NCBI GenBank assembly: GCA_025558095.1
Contig: JAIVFI010000030.1
Coordinates: 1-64,000, forward strand
Source of the DNA: Hyaloraphidium curvatum
Taxonomy: Eukaryota; Monoblepharomycota; Hyaloraphidiomycetes; Hyaloraphidiales; Hyaloraphidiaceae
DNA length: 64,000 nt
Reading direction: 5' to 3'
In this document: piece by piece, positions 54,087 to 63,760 of the stretch
Position numbering within the stretch: position 1 is the first letter of the stretch
Layout: each line of letters opens with the position of its first letter
Translations under genes and position numbers: made by a program
The notes under the pieces: model-generated
What the model was told of the DNA's origin: nothing
Databases searched by the model: none
What the model saw: only the letters and a program-made list of their open reading frames with translations

Positions 54087-55406
54087 TCATCTTCGATCAA
54101 CGGCCTCTGCCCGCCCGCCAATCATCTCCACTTCCGCCTCCCCATCCAAGTCCCCCAGCGGCTCGTCCAAAACCCCCTCCTGCACCCCTTCCCCGCCCCC
54201 GTCCTCCTTGGGCGCCTCCCCGCACCCCTCCCAATCCACCGTCCACCTCGCCGCGATCCCCATCTCGGCCTTCCACCCCTCCCCCGTCCTCAGGCAGTCG
54301 TTGAGCCCCGCGTGCTCGCACCCCTTCGATCCCGAATAGACGCAGTCCGAGCGCGCGCGGAGCAAGGGGGCCGAGTACAGCGCGGCCCCGCCGAACGCGC
54401 CCCGCACGGGTACGAACGGTTCCTTCCCCTCGCCGTCCCCCTGCTCCTTCACATTCTTCATCCCCTCGGGCCCGACATACTCGCAATACCACCCCCCTTT
54501 CTTCGCCCCCGCGCAGCTGCGGTGGTCCAGCGCTCCCCCGGGAAACGCGCCCCCGCCGTCGAGCGCGAACCGGTCGCAGTAGTATCCTTGCGCCCCCTCC
54601 GCGTGCGGCGCGGCGGGGACGGATGCGACGGTGCCGTTGGGGAGAGAACGGGGGAGGTACCACCCACAGATGCCGTTGGGGAAGAGGGCGGACCAGCCCT
54701 TGCCCCCGAAGGGCGGCCGGAGGTGCGAGGTGGAGGGGTCGAGGCGGTCGTACCGCCGCTCCGCGGCCAGGAGGTTGGTCCACACACCCTCCCATCCCTC
54801 CACGCCCCGCTGCCGCTCCACGCGCCACGGCACGCACATGTCCGTGTCCACCGGGAACAGGTAGTCGACGTTCGAGTACCAGGAGTGGGTCCGCAGCGCG
54901 TGGAGGTACCCGTCCCGCGCGCGGGCGAGCGTGCGGAGGTCCTTCTTCCCGCCCGGGTGGCGGAACGCGACGGCGCGGGCAGAGAGGATCTTCGGGTGTC
55001 GCGAGGGGCGGAGCGGCGGGGCCGGCGGGGCCGGCGGGTACGGAGGCGTCCAGTCTTTATGGTCGTCCTCGGATTCCAGGAACGGCACGCCGCGTTCGTC
55101 CGCCCAGGCGCGCAGCGCGCGGCCGCCGTCCCGCGAGCCGTTCTCGACGAGGAGGACGTGCAGCGCGCCAACCATCGACGCGAGGCGCTCCAAATTTGCG
55201 AGGAGGAAGGGGAGCTCGTGCGCCGCGGAGCGGGCGATGGTGGCGGCGAGGAGGACGAGGTCCGACGGGCAGCGCGCGCGGGACGCGTTGGAGGCTGTCC
55301 GTGGCGCGGGCTCCGGCTCGTCATCGAGGGCGGCCGGCGGCGACCGGAGCAGGAAAAACGACGAAATGAGCAGGACGAGCAGAACGAGTAGGTTCGGATG
55401 GGGCAT
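54087..55406 (-). CDS. Type II membrane glycosyltransferase (CAP59/GT-A-like)
   Basis: Single exon, 439 aa. Residues 5-21 form a signal-anchor helix (LLVLLVLLISSFFLL). The luminal domain has PFLLANLERLASMVGALHVLLVENGSRDGG, an EN.S.DG motif common to CAP59-type and related alpha-mannosyltransferases, then LARARDGYLHAL and VDTDMCVPW, a DxD-like metal site. Trp/Gly/Tyr-rich segments (NGICGWYLP, CDRFALDGG) and six or more cysteines follow. The C-terminal tail is acidic. It probably acts in Golgi glycosylation; donor and acceptor unknown. It is divergent from the F-box/LRR-like gene. Confidence 0.65.
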   Translation of the reverse strand: MPHPNLLVLLVLLISSFFLLRSPPAALDDEPEPAPRTASNASRARCPSDLVLLAATIARSAAHELPFLLANLERLASMVGALHVLLVENGSRDGGRALRAWADERGVPFLESEDDHKDWTPPYPPAPPAPPLRPSRHPKILSARAVAFRHPGGKKDLRTLARARDGYLHALRTHSWYSNVDYLFPVDTDMCVPWRVERQRGVEGWEGVWTNLLAAERRYDRLDPSTSHLRPPFGGKGWSALFPNGICGWYLPRSLPNGTVASVPAAPHAEGAQGYYCDRFALDGGGAFPGGALDHRSCAGAKKGGWYCEYVGPEGMKNVKEQGDGEGKEPFVPVRGAFGGAALYSAPLLRARSDCVYSGSKGCEHAGLNDCLRTGEGWKAEMGIAARWTVDWEGCGEAPKEDGGGEGVQEGVLDEPLGDLDGEAEVEMIGGRAEAVDRR

Positions 55407-55824
55407 TCGAGGCCATGGGCGACACCGTTGACGGCTCTGACGGATCCGTCGATCCCCCTCCCTCGATCTCCGAGCAATTCAAGAAACCAACGACGTGAGC
55501 CACGAAATGCACAGATATACATGTGATCTATCGAGTTCGGCCTACTGGAAGTGTGGATGCTCGCGATTCGGACAGGAATCGTCCCGACCGTCCGCCGCGC
55601 CCATTCGCCGCCTGGAAGCCAACTGAGCCTGATCCGCCAATGCATGACACCGCGGAGGACACGGAAGAGCCTCTCACCAGTAAATTGCGCCCGTCTTTGC
55701 CAGTTTCGGTCGCTTGCCTCCGTTTGGGGGCCTACCAACGGTCACATGACGTGGCCCATGCAGGGCATCTGGTTCCGCACGGCCGGCGGTCCCTTATCTG
55801 ACGGCGTCATCCCGGCCCACCGGA
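55407..55824. other. Divergent intergenic region; axis of the inverted block
   Basis: About 420 bases between divergent genes. It is roughly the midpoint between the two inverted kinase units. Confidence 0.4.
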
Positions 55825-57366
55825 ATGGCGCTCGTGTGCAGCTGCGCGACGACGCAGCTCGTGCTCCGCGGCACGGGCTCGCTGTCGCTGGTCGGCGGGG
55901 CCGGGCGGCCGCCTGGGGAGCGCGCCGCGGAGATGCCGGTGGCGACAACCGCGCCCGCGGGAGTCCAGGGTCCCGGACGCCCCGGGTTGCCCGGAGAACT
56001 CGTATCGCGCATTTTGAGCAAAGTGGACCCGCTGGACTCGGCGACGCTGGCGGCCGCCGCGGCGGTGTGCCGCGCGTGGCGGCCGTGGGCGACCGAGCGG
56101 CTGTACGCGTACTGCCGGCCGCCGCTCTCAAAGCTCGACTCGCTGGCCGCATTCTGGGAATCTCAGTACCCTTCGGGCGACGACGCGCCCTCGGCCAGCC
56201 TGCTGCTCGACGCCCCGCGGCTGCAGCACGCCGTGCGACTGGACGGGCTGTTCCCGCTGCCCCCCGCGCCCTCGTCGCTTCCCGACCACCCGCTGAAAAC
56301 CCTCGACCTCTCGCTGCTCTCGCACGCTTCGGCAGCCGCCTTGCACCGCTTGGCCCTGCACTCCCCGCCGGCCTCGGCCCTGGTCACCGCGAAAGACTAC
56401 CGCCACATGGCCGGCGGCTCCCTGGCCGCCCTGCTCACCCGCTCGCCGCGTCTGCTCCGCCTCGTCCTACCGGAAAGCTACGGCGAGGACCGCCTCTCCA
56501 TCGACGACTTTTTCCTCTCCCTGCTCCCCACCACCGTCCCCCTCCTCGCCCATCTGGCCGTGTACGACAACGGCCACGTGACGGACCGCGGCCTCCCGCC
56601 CTTCTCGCAGCTCCCCCTGCGCTCGCTCCACCTCGCAGTCGTGCCGTGGCGCGTGATTCTCGCAAAATTGCTGTCGCACCTGCCGCCCACCCTGGAATCG
56701 CTGGGCATGGGCAAGCTCAAGGCGCGCGACGCGGACCAGCTCGTCTGGTTCCTCCGCGACCACCCTTCCATGAACGAACTGGACCTCCCCCACGCCGAGC
56801 CCGGGTTCTTCGCGGGCGGCACCGTCGCCCGCCTCCTCGACGCCGCCCCGGCGCTGGAGAGGCTGGGGATCGAGGTCGAGCCCGGGCAGACCATCCCGCC
56901 CCCGCCGCCTGCGGAACCGGAACCACAACCTGCGGAAGGCGAGCAGCCCGATGCCGATCCCGGCGGCGCCGAACAGCTGCAGCCGCCCCCCGTCGCCGCA
57001 CCGGCGCCGCAGGAGCCGGAACCGCACTACCTCTCGGGCCTGCTGTCCCCTCCCCCGTCCTTGACCCACCTCCGCGTGGCGGGGCACGCGCTGCCTCCCG
57101 ATCTGCTCCCCCGCGTGCTGCCGCAGCTCGTCGCGCTGGACGCCAGGGGGTGCGGGGCGGAGGTGGCCGCGGCGTTCGCGGCGGGGGCAAGGTACCCGAA
57201 GCTGAGGATGGTGGACGTGCGAGGATGCGAGGGCGTGGAGAGGGAGGTGGTGGTGGCCGCGTGCCCGGCGCTGGAGAGGGTGTTCGTTGGGGAGATCAGG
57301 CAGGGGGACGGGCTGCGGGAGTGGGGCGCTTTCGGGAGCGAGGGGGGGAGGTGGAACCTCTCTTGA
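55825..57366 (+). CDS. F-box / leucine-rich-repeat-like protein
   Basis: Single exon, 513 aa (a later start at 55933 is possible). Residues 52-95 contain GLPGELVSRILSKVDPLDSATLAAAAAVCRAWRPWATERLY, an F-box pattern (LP.E....L..L.......A..VCR.W). The rest is rich in regularly spaced leucines (LLRLVLPES, LRSLHLAVVPW, LESLGMGKL, MNELDLPHA, LTHLRVAGHAL, LVALDARGCG), consistent with irregular LRRs, interrupted by a Pro/Glu/Gln-rich insert near residues 355-400. F-box/LRR proteins are usually substrate receptors of SCF ubiquitin ligases via Skp1. Confidence 0.7.
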   Translation: MALVCSCATTQLVLRGTGSLSLVGGAGRPPGERAAEMPVATTAPAGVQGPGRPGLPGELVSRILSKVDPLDSATLAAAAAVCRAWRPWATERLYAYCRPPLSKLDSLAAFWESQYPSGDDAPSASLLLDAPRLQHAVRLDGLFPLPPAPSSLPDHPLKTLDLSLLSHASAAALHRLALHSPPASALVTAKDYRHMAGGSLAALLTRSPRLLRLVLPESYGEDRLSIDDFFLSLLPTTVPLLAHLAVYDNGHVTDRGLPPFSQLPLRSLHLAVVPWRVILAKLLSHLPPTLESLGMGKLKARDADQLVWFLRDHPSMNELDLPHAEPGFFAGGTVARLLDAAPALERLGIEVEPGQTIPPPPPAEPEPQPAEGEQPDADPGGAEQLQPPPVAAPAPQEPEPHYLSGLLSPPPSLTHLRVAGHALPPDLLPRVLPQLVALDARGCGAEVAAAFAAGARYPKLRMVDVRGCEGVEREVVVAACPALERVFVGEIRQGDGLREWGAFGSEGGRWNLS

Positions 57367-58060
57367 TCGGATCCTCGGGGAGGCGGATGGGGACGGTGCC
57401 GATGGGAACGGGAAGGAAGGGAACAGTGTCTTGCCGGATGGGAAGGGCGCTTGCTAGATGTACAGGTAGACGGCGGCGAAGAAAGGCCGATAGACAGATG
57501 CAGTAGTGGAACCTATGGGTTGGGAACGACCCGCTCTCCATCTTCTTCCTAACTGGAGCAAGAGCAGCCGTGCCCCGTTGTCCTTGCGACTCGTGGCGCG
57601 TGCTCTCCAGTTTTCTTCGCGTGCGGACGTCGGCAGTCGGCATGCACCTGCTTCGATTGCTTCGAGTATCGAGTATCAGCCTCACCAGCCCACCTCTACT
57701 TCGACCCACGTCTCCACGTCTCGCTACCGGATACCTGTTCACCGACCGGGCCGCCCGCTTTCGTCGACCAATCTTCTGCTTACGGGGCAGGCAGTGTTGG
57801 CTGCCACCGCAACGCACGGCGCACCCGCAGCGAGGAAACCGGCACTGCGCGCGGGTTCTTTCATTGCCTCGCTCCGCGCTCGAAGGAGCAGCACCCGCGG
57901 TGCCGTCCGCACCGTGCGGCGCTTAGACGGAGAGTGAAGCCCTCGGGCGCTCCCACATCGGGCCGGGTGGTGCCGCATCCCGGCGGGCGCGAGGTCCACC
58001 GCGCCCTCGCTTCGTTGTCGGTCTTTTCGCGGCCCCCCTCGACTGCGCCGCACAGCCAGG
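57367..58060. other. Intergenic region upstream of receptor kinase 1
   Basis: About 690 bases; no supported gene. Confidence 0.4.
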
Positions 58061-60498
58061 ATGCCTCCGCGACGACTTCGCTTACAGCCGCGACGAATGA
58101 CGCGCGTCTGCGCTGTCGGGATCGTCGCCGCGTTGATCGCCACGCGCGCGGTTCCGATCTGGGGCGCGACCATCGTCGACGGCTTCATCCCCGGCTCGGG
58201 CTGCAGGGTCAACGCCACCGCGCCGCAGCTCTGTGCGTCGACGCCCGGCCCCCACCCGCTCCTCACTGATCATGTCCCCCCTTTCCCTCTCCTGCCGAGC
58301 AGTCCAGGCGAACCTGCCGACCACCTGCCAGGGCAACGTCGCCTGCATTCCCAGTAACGCCACAGTCAACTACGACGTGACCCAGACCTGCAACGCCAAC
58401 GCCCCCCCGTCCTTCACCCTCCAGGGCTCGGTCGGTTTCCGCGCCCCATTTCCGCGCCCGGCACACTCTGACGCCCCCCTCCCCCTCCCATCCGCAGGGA
58501 GACTACTTTGTCGTCACCCAGTGGTCCGGCGCCACCTGCACCGGCACCTACCTCACCGCCGCCGCCGTGATCGCCAACCAGTGCGTGCCCCTCGGCTTCA
58601 TCGGGATCCCCGCCTTCGGCCGCCCTGCCTGCGCCCCTGGCGCCGCTTCGGGCACCATGGCCTTCTTCGGTAACGACGCCTGCACCGTGGGTTTGGCCTC
58701 GTGGCCCAGCGCCCGCCCTCCCATGACGCGTTTGTCCTGCCGCCCCAGATCCCCTTCACTGGCCTCGGCACCTTCAGCGTCACCGCCGGCAACTGCGGCA
58801 CCCTCTCGCTCGGCCCCTCCACCTGTAAGTCCCCCACTTCCCCGCCCTTTACCCCGCGCTGACAACTTCCCACCCACAGTCGCCCTGACCGCCAAGTGCG
58901 CCTCGATCGTCAATGGCTCCCCGGTCATTCCTTTTGCTGCTATTGCGGCGGTTACAACTACGACAACAACCACGACAACGCAAACGTTCACCACCGCGAC
59001 ACCAACAGAGGCGACACCGGTTCCTCCAACGCCAGCATCCTCATCTCCACCTGTTGGGGCGATCGTCGGTGGCGTGATCGGAGGAATCGCGGCGGTCGCG
59101 GCCATCGCCGGGCTGTTGTTCTGGCTGCGGCGAAGAGGTAGGCCTGCGGAAAGTGTTCCTGCGGATCCAGCAGAGAAGCAGCAGCCTAGAGGCTCGCCGA
59201 ACCTGGAAACCGCTGCGACAGCTCAGCACTACAAGGGAGCGGGCCCACCACCAGCGCCAAATGGCTTCGTTGCTTCTGCTCCAGTTCCCGCAACCATTGC
59301 CGTTGACAGTGTCCCGCGAGTGGTGGCTTCAGCTCCCGAACCTAGCAAAACCGCACTCCTCGTGGACCTCGCCTTGGTGCCAAACAATGACGCGGAACAA
59401 GCTTTGCCCGTGCAGCACGCTGCGGCCGTTGCTCTTGCTTCTCCTCCGTTGGGTATAGGGGGTGGAGCTGAGGACACGGGATCGACCTTCGCCGCGGCCT
59501 CACTTGCCTCCGGTGCTCCCCTTCCCCCCGGCGGCGGAACCCCGATCGCCCCCCTCCCTGTCCCGCAGCCGAGCTCCAAGCTCCTTGTTTCGGCTACGGA
59601 CATCGTCATCGACAGCTCGCAAAAGCTGGGAGAGGGCAGCTTTGGGGTTGTCTATGTCGGCACTCTGCGCGGGACTAGAGTCGCAGTCAAGACTCTGAAA
59701 GGAGACCTCGACGAGCACACTCTGAAGGCTTTTGCGAAGGAGGTGACCAACTGGGAGGGCCTCGTCCAGCGTAACGGTGAGCGGCTCGCCAACGGCTCGG
59801 AGTCTGTGGAGGTGCTGATCTCCACGCTTTTACGCAGTCCTCCCGCTGATGGCCTACTGCCCTTCTCCCCCGATGATGGTCACCGACCTCGTCCGCGACG
59901 GCAACCTCCGCAAGTACCTGTCGGCCCGCGGCTGGCCCCTAGACCTCGGCCTGCGCTTCCTCGAAGACGTCGCCAACGGCATGGTCTACCTGCACGGCCT
60001 CGGCATCCTGCACGGCGACATCAAGTCCCTCAACGTGCTCATTGACGGCAGCAAAGCCATGATCACCGACTTTGGCCTCTCGCGGGTGCGCCAGGAGGTC
60101 GGCAAGTCGACCGCCGCGGGTACCGTCGGCGGCGGGCTCTCTGGCACGCCGGGGTTCCTGGCGCCGGAGCTGGTGGACGGCGCGGCGCTGCAGAAGCCGG
60201 CGGACGTGTACGCGTTCGCGATGCTGTGCTACGAGGTCGTGAGCAAGGGCAAGTACCCGCTCGAGGAGCTGCTGAACCCGGCATTGGTGGGTGCGAGCGC
60301 CGCCATCGCGAGCTTCGCTGACAATCACCTCCCACCCAGGTCCTGTACAACGTCGCCGTCAAGGGCGTCCGCCCGGAGCGGCCCGAGGGGGTCCCGGACG
60401 CGGTGTGGAGCCTGATGGAGCGGTGCTGGGACCAGGACCCGAAGAAGAGGCCGACGTTCGTGCAGGTGGCCAAGGAGCTGGACGAAATCGTCAGATAG
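58061..60498 (+). CDS. Receptor-like TKL-type kinase 1 (non-RD)
   Basis: Seven exons: 58061-58232, 58303-58430, 58498-58686, 58749-58824, 58880-59776, 59838-60286 and 60340-60498; 689 aa. A signal peptide (AVGIVAALIATRAVPIWGA) precedes a Cys-containing ectodomain (to about residue 200; GDYFVVTQWSGATCTGTY, GFIGIPAFGRPACAPG). A Thr run and Pro/Ser linker follow, then a TM helix (residues 246-270) ending FWLRRRGR, a low-complexity juxtamembrane region, and the kinase domain (about 430-689). Key residues: GEGSFG loop, VAVK459, HGDIKSLN catalytic loop, DFGLSR, GTPGFLAPE, RPTFVQV at the end. HGD instead of HRD makes it non-RD. The ligand is unknown. The membrane-protein copy C follows 157 bases downstream on the same strand. 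Confidence 0.9.
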
Positions 60499-60654
60499 GC
60501 CCTACGGTAGATGTCCCCACTACTTTTGCAATTCAATCGTGTTTGCAGATCTGGCGGCGCTGTGATTCGAGGAGCGGGCTGGCCACGGCGCGACTTCCTC
60601 TCCCCCGCGAATCTCCCGCAGATTGTCTCCCGAGCAGACAGCCTCCCAACGACG

Positions 60655-62191
60655 ATGGCCGCCTCGGGCGCCGACGACGTTATCCTTCAGAAGGACGCGG
60701 ACTTCCTGCCCGAAGAGTGGCTGGCCCTATTCCCCGCCCCGTCTCCCCCGGTCCCGACGTTCGGCGACGAGGAGCAGGGCGCGAACCCCGAGGACGCCGC
60801 CCGCGCAGCTGACCCTCTGACGGCGGACGGAATATTGCGCGACCTGGGCGGCGCGGCAAAGGTGGCGGCGTGGCCCGTCCTGCGCGTCCACGCGGCGCTG
60901 CCGGGCTGGTTCACGGCACTCGCGATTTCCCCTTCCAGTGCCGCCACCATCGCCCTCCTCGGGCTCACCGTGCCCTTGGCAGGGGACATGTTTACCGCCA
61001 AGGACGTGGCGCTCGGAATTGCGGGGACGACGCTGTTTCTCACAGGGCTCTCTGTCAGTTACGGCCTCGTCAGCCCGTTCCTCGGCGCCAACATTTTTCG
61101 GAACGGCTTGGTGGAGTTCTCGCACGTGGCAGCTCTTTGCCGATGGCTGCGGCTCGTTGGCCGAGGGAAAACGCCTCAGGGCGTCGAGGCCGCCTCCTCG
61201 CCCCTCGTGCGCCACGTCCCCGGCGACCTCTCTTGCCCGTGTACGTCGTGCTGCAGTTGGGTCGAAAGCACATCTGGAATCCTCGACTTCCTCGATCTTT
61301 TCGGCAACGTTTCCCTTGGTTGGATGGTCTTGTTCTTTTTCGCCTACACACCGGTTGTAACCTTCGGTGCGGCCCTGTGGTCGACTTGGTACGGCGCTCT
61401 CCTTGGGGCCATATGGGCATCCATGTTTCCGGCTTACATCTTCACTGCGTTGTCACGCCTCCTGGGGAACGACAATATGGCTCACACGGCCCTCCAACGG
61501 CGGCTGCACTGCCGAGCTGTCGATATGGCCATGGCTGACCTCCTGAGCCGGTTTCGCAGCGCCGCTGCTGCCGGCGATGCGCCTCCCCGCGCGGATTCGT
61601 GGCTCTACGTCAGGCTGCACTATCGCTTCGCGGCGCTCTGCCGGTTCAGACGCCAGCAGGACGGGATCGTGATCTCGCGGCTGTACGGGCTCGCTCTCGT
61701 GCCGGGTGCGGTCCTGCTTACCGCGCTGTATGCGGTGAGTGTCGCAGCGTCACGGTGCCGCCGGACACGCAACCTGACGGCTCCCCGGGCACCTTCCGCA
61801 GGCCGTCGGCCGCTGTATCTCCGCCTGGCAGCTTGCCGTGTTCGCCCACGCCGCGGTGTACTTTACCGTCAACGCCGTCAACCTCGCCTCCCGCAACTCG
61901 CTCATCGACGCCGTCGCGGCCGTCTACCGCGACGCGCAGAGGGAGCTCCGTGCGCTCGCGCTCCGCACCGGGCCGGGACCCCTTGCGGACGAGATCGCGC
62001 TCCACGACCGCGCGATAGCGTCGTTTCAGGACGTCGCCAGGTACAGGGCGAAGCTGTTCGGGTTCGTGGTGTCGTTCGGGACGGTGAGGACGATGCTGGT
62101 GACGGGGCTGACGGTCGCCGTCGCGCTGTGGAGCGTGCTGCGGGCTTTCGGGGTGACGGCGACCCTTGAGAGCTTCTGTCCCGTATCATAG
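60655..62191 (+). CDS. Multipass membrane protein, CPCxxC family (copy C)
   Basis: Two exons, 60655-61734 and 61802-62191 (67-bp intron with a GTGAGT donor, CTGACG branch and CAG acceptor); 489 aa. An acidic N-terminus (DADFLPEEWLALFPAPSPPVP) is followed by two TM helices, a loop with C194-P-C-T-S-C-C, further TM helices (FFFAYTPVVTFGAALW and others), a region rich in Arg/His (RRLHCRAVD, FRRQQDGIV), and a C-terminal pair of helices (AVFAHAAVYFTVNAVNL, FGFVVSFGTVRTMLVTGLTVAVALWSVLRAFGV). It is the best-preserved member of this family in the window. No known family is recognised. It shares strand and short spacing with receptor kinase 1, as copy B does with kinase 2. Confidence 0.8.
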
Positions 62192-62404
62192 AGGCCAGCG
62201 GATGCAGGAAGATCGGTTACTCCCGGAAGTGCTCGGGTTCCGAAGGTGGCGACGTCGTTCCAGTTGTGGCGGCCAAGGAAGTAAGGAACTGGATGGGCTC
62301 ATGGGATATTTGGACTAGAAAGCTGGAGTATCTAGTAATTTCCAGGCTTTCTTCCGCCTCTTCCCACTTCTCTCGAAATCGCCGCTGGGCGGCCTCGGCA
62401 CCGC

Positions 62405-62798
62405 TCAACTGTCCTCCGCGCACAGGCCCGAGACGCAGACGTCCGAGCCGCAGCAGTCCCCATCCCGGCTGCAGCCCTCGCCCGTGTCGGCACATGCCGG
62501 GGCGTACCGCTTGTACAGCGCCCGCCGGTCCCTTGCGGGCGCGACGCAGGCAACCATGCCCGCGGGGGCGCCGGGGTGCGCGTACTCGCAGAACTGGTGG
62601 GCGGCGCAATCAGCGCACGAACGGCGGAAGACGGCCGCGGTGGTGGATGGGGGACTGCGCGGAACAGGGGAGTCGTGAGCATCGGGCGGCGAAGGGAAGT
62701 CGGCGAACCCACGCCGCGGCGGCCGAGGCGACTGAGGCAACGATTAGGAGGGCGACGATTAGGAGGGCGACGATTTTGACGGCGGTCGTGAACTTCAT
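62405..62798 (-). CDS. Small secreted cysteine-rich protein
   Basis: Two exons, 62798-62713 and 62654-62405 (58-bp intron, GTGGGT donor, CAG acceptor); 111 aa. A signal peptide made of a repeated VALLI unit is followed by SCADCAAHQFCEY..., LYKRYAPACADTGEGCS and CCGSDVCVSGLC. The spacing SCxxC...H..CEY...LY(K/R)RYAPxC...C...CC matches the gene at 7645-8252. In copy number and disulfide pattern it looks like an extracellular Cys-knot-like peptide; function unknown. Confidence 0.75.
62746..62785 (-). repeat. 15-bp tandem repeat encoding part of the signal peptide
   Basis: The unit GTCGCCCTCCTAATC (minus strand) occurs twice in full, plus a partial unit, and encodes the VALLI repeats. Confidence 0.7.
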
Positions 62799-63760
62799 CG
62801 TTGCTCACTCCTGTGTTCGTCGGTGCTTGGGGGGACGTCCCCTTTGACCCTTTATGGGGGATGATTTGATGGGGGATGAGGATCCCGAGTCGGGGGATGC
62901 GGGCGGCATCCGGCTGTCCTCCCCGCCGTCATCGACCAGCGATGGGTTGGGCGGATCGACCGGAGACCCAGCGATTCGACTTATGAGCTTGCCTCGACGA
63001 CTAGGTGTCATTTTTGTACGACGGAAAACGCTGTCAAGCGATCCAAGGGGACCGAGGTATAGGCATCCCTTGCGGCGTGCGCTCCCTTTGCCACGAACAC
63101 CGATCCAGCCGATAGTTCATCACGGATCTCGTGCTCGGATACTAAAGTCAGGCGGACATTTTTTTGCATCCGTCGACGCTCCTGTTTCGGCGCTACGGCT
63201 GCCTCCGCTGCAGGTCGGCACTACATCGCCCTTCTGTGGTCCTCCACGCACTCGCCCGACTCGCACAGGCCGGATCCGCGGCACTGGGAGCATATCGATT
63301 GAAGGACTGTCTTAAGGAACTAACGGCACATCGAGTCGCGCTGTTGCGGCCGTAAAATGCGAGTTCGAAACGGACCGAAGGACAGTGAAAGGTTGCTGCG
63401 ATGCGCTCCCATAGCACCGCCCCGATTCGGGATCTCGTGCTCGCAGTAGCTCCCTTCGAAGCTCGAACATCTTTCATATCCATCGCGCGCCAGCATCTCC
63501 TCGGCCGAGGGGCAACAGCTGCTGTTTCGACGAACTCCTTCCCAGCGCGACGGCCAGCAGAAAAAGATGGCAAGAAACCCCAGGAAATGCAAAAGAAGAG
63601 ACCAAGCCGCAGTTCATCTCGTTGGAAACTTTTGCCCAGAACGCGATTCGTCCCGTCGTTCCAATCTTCGGTGGCCGGGCGGCTTCACTCCGGCTCGGAC
63701 CCGCTCGACCTCCCGACATTGAGCCCACCAGCACCCCCTCGGCAGCCCCGTCTCCCCACG
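62799..63760. other. Intergenic region
   Basis: About 960 bases, somewhat lower in GC; no supported gene. Confidence 0.4.
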
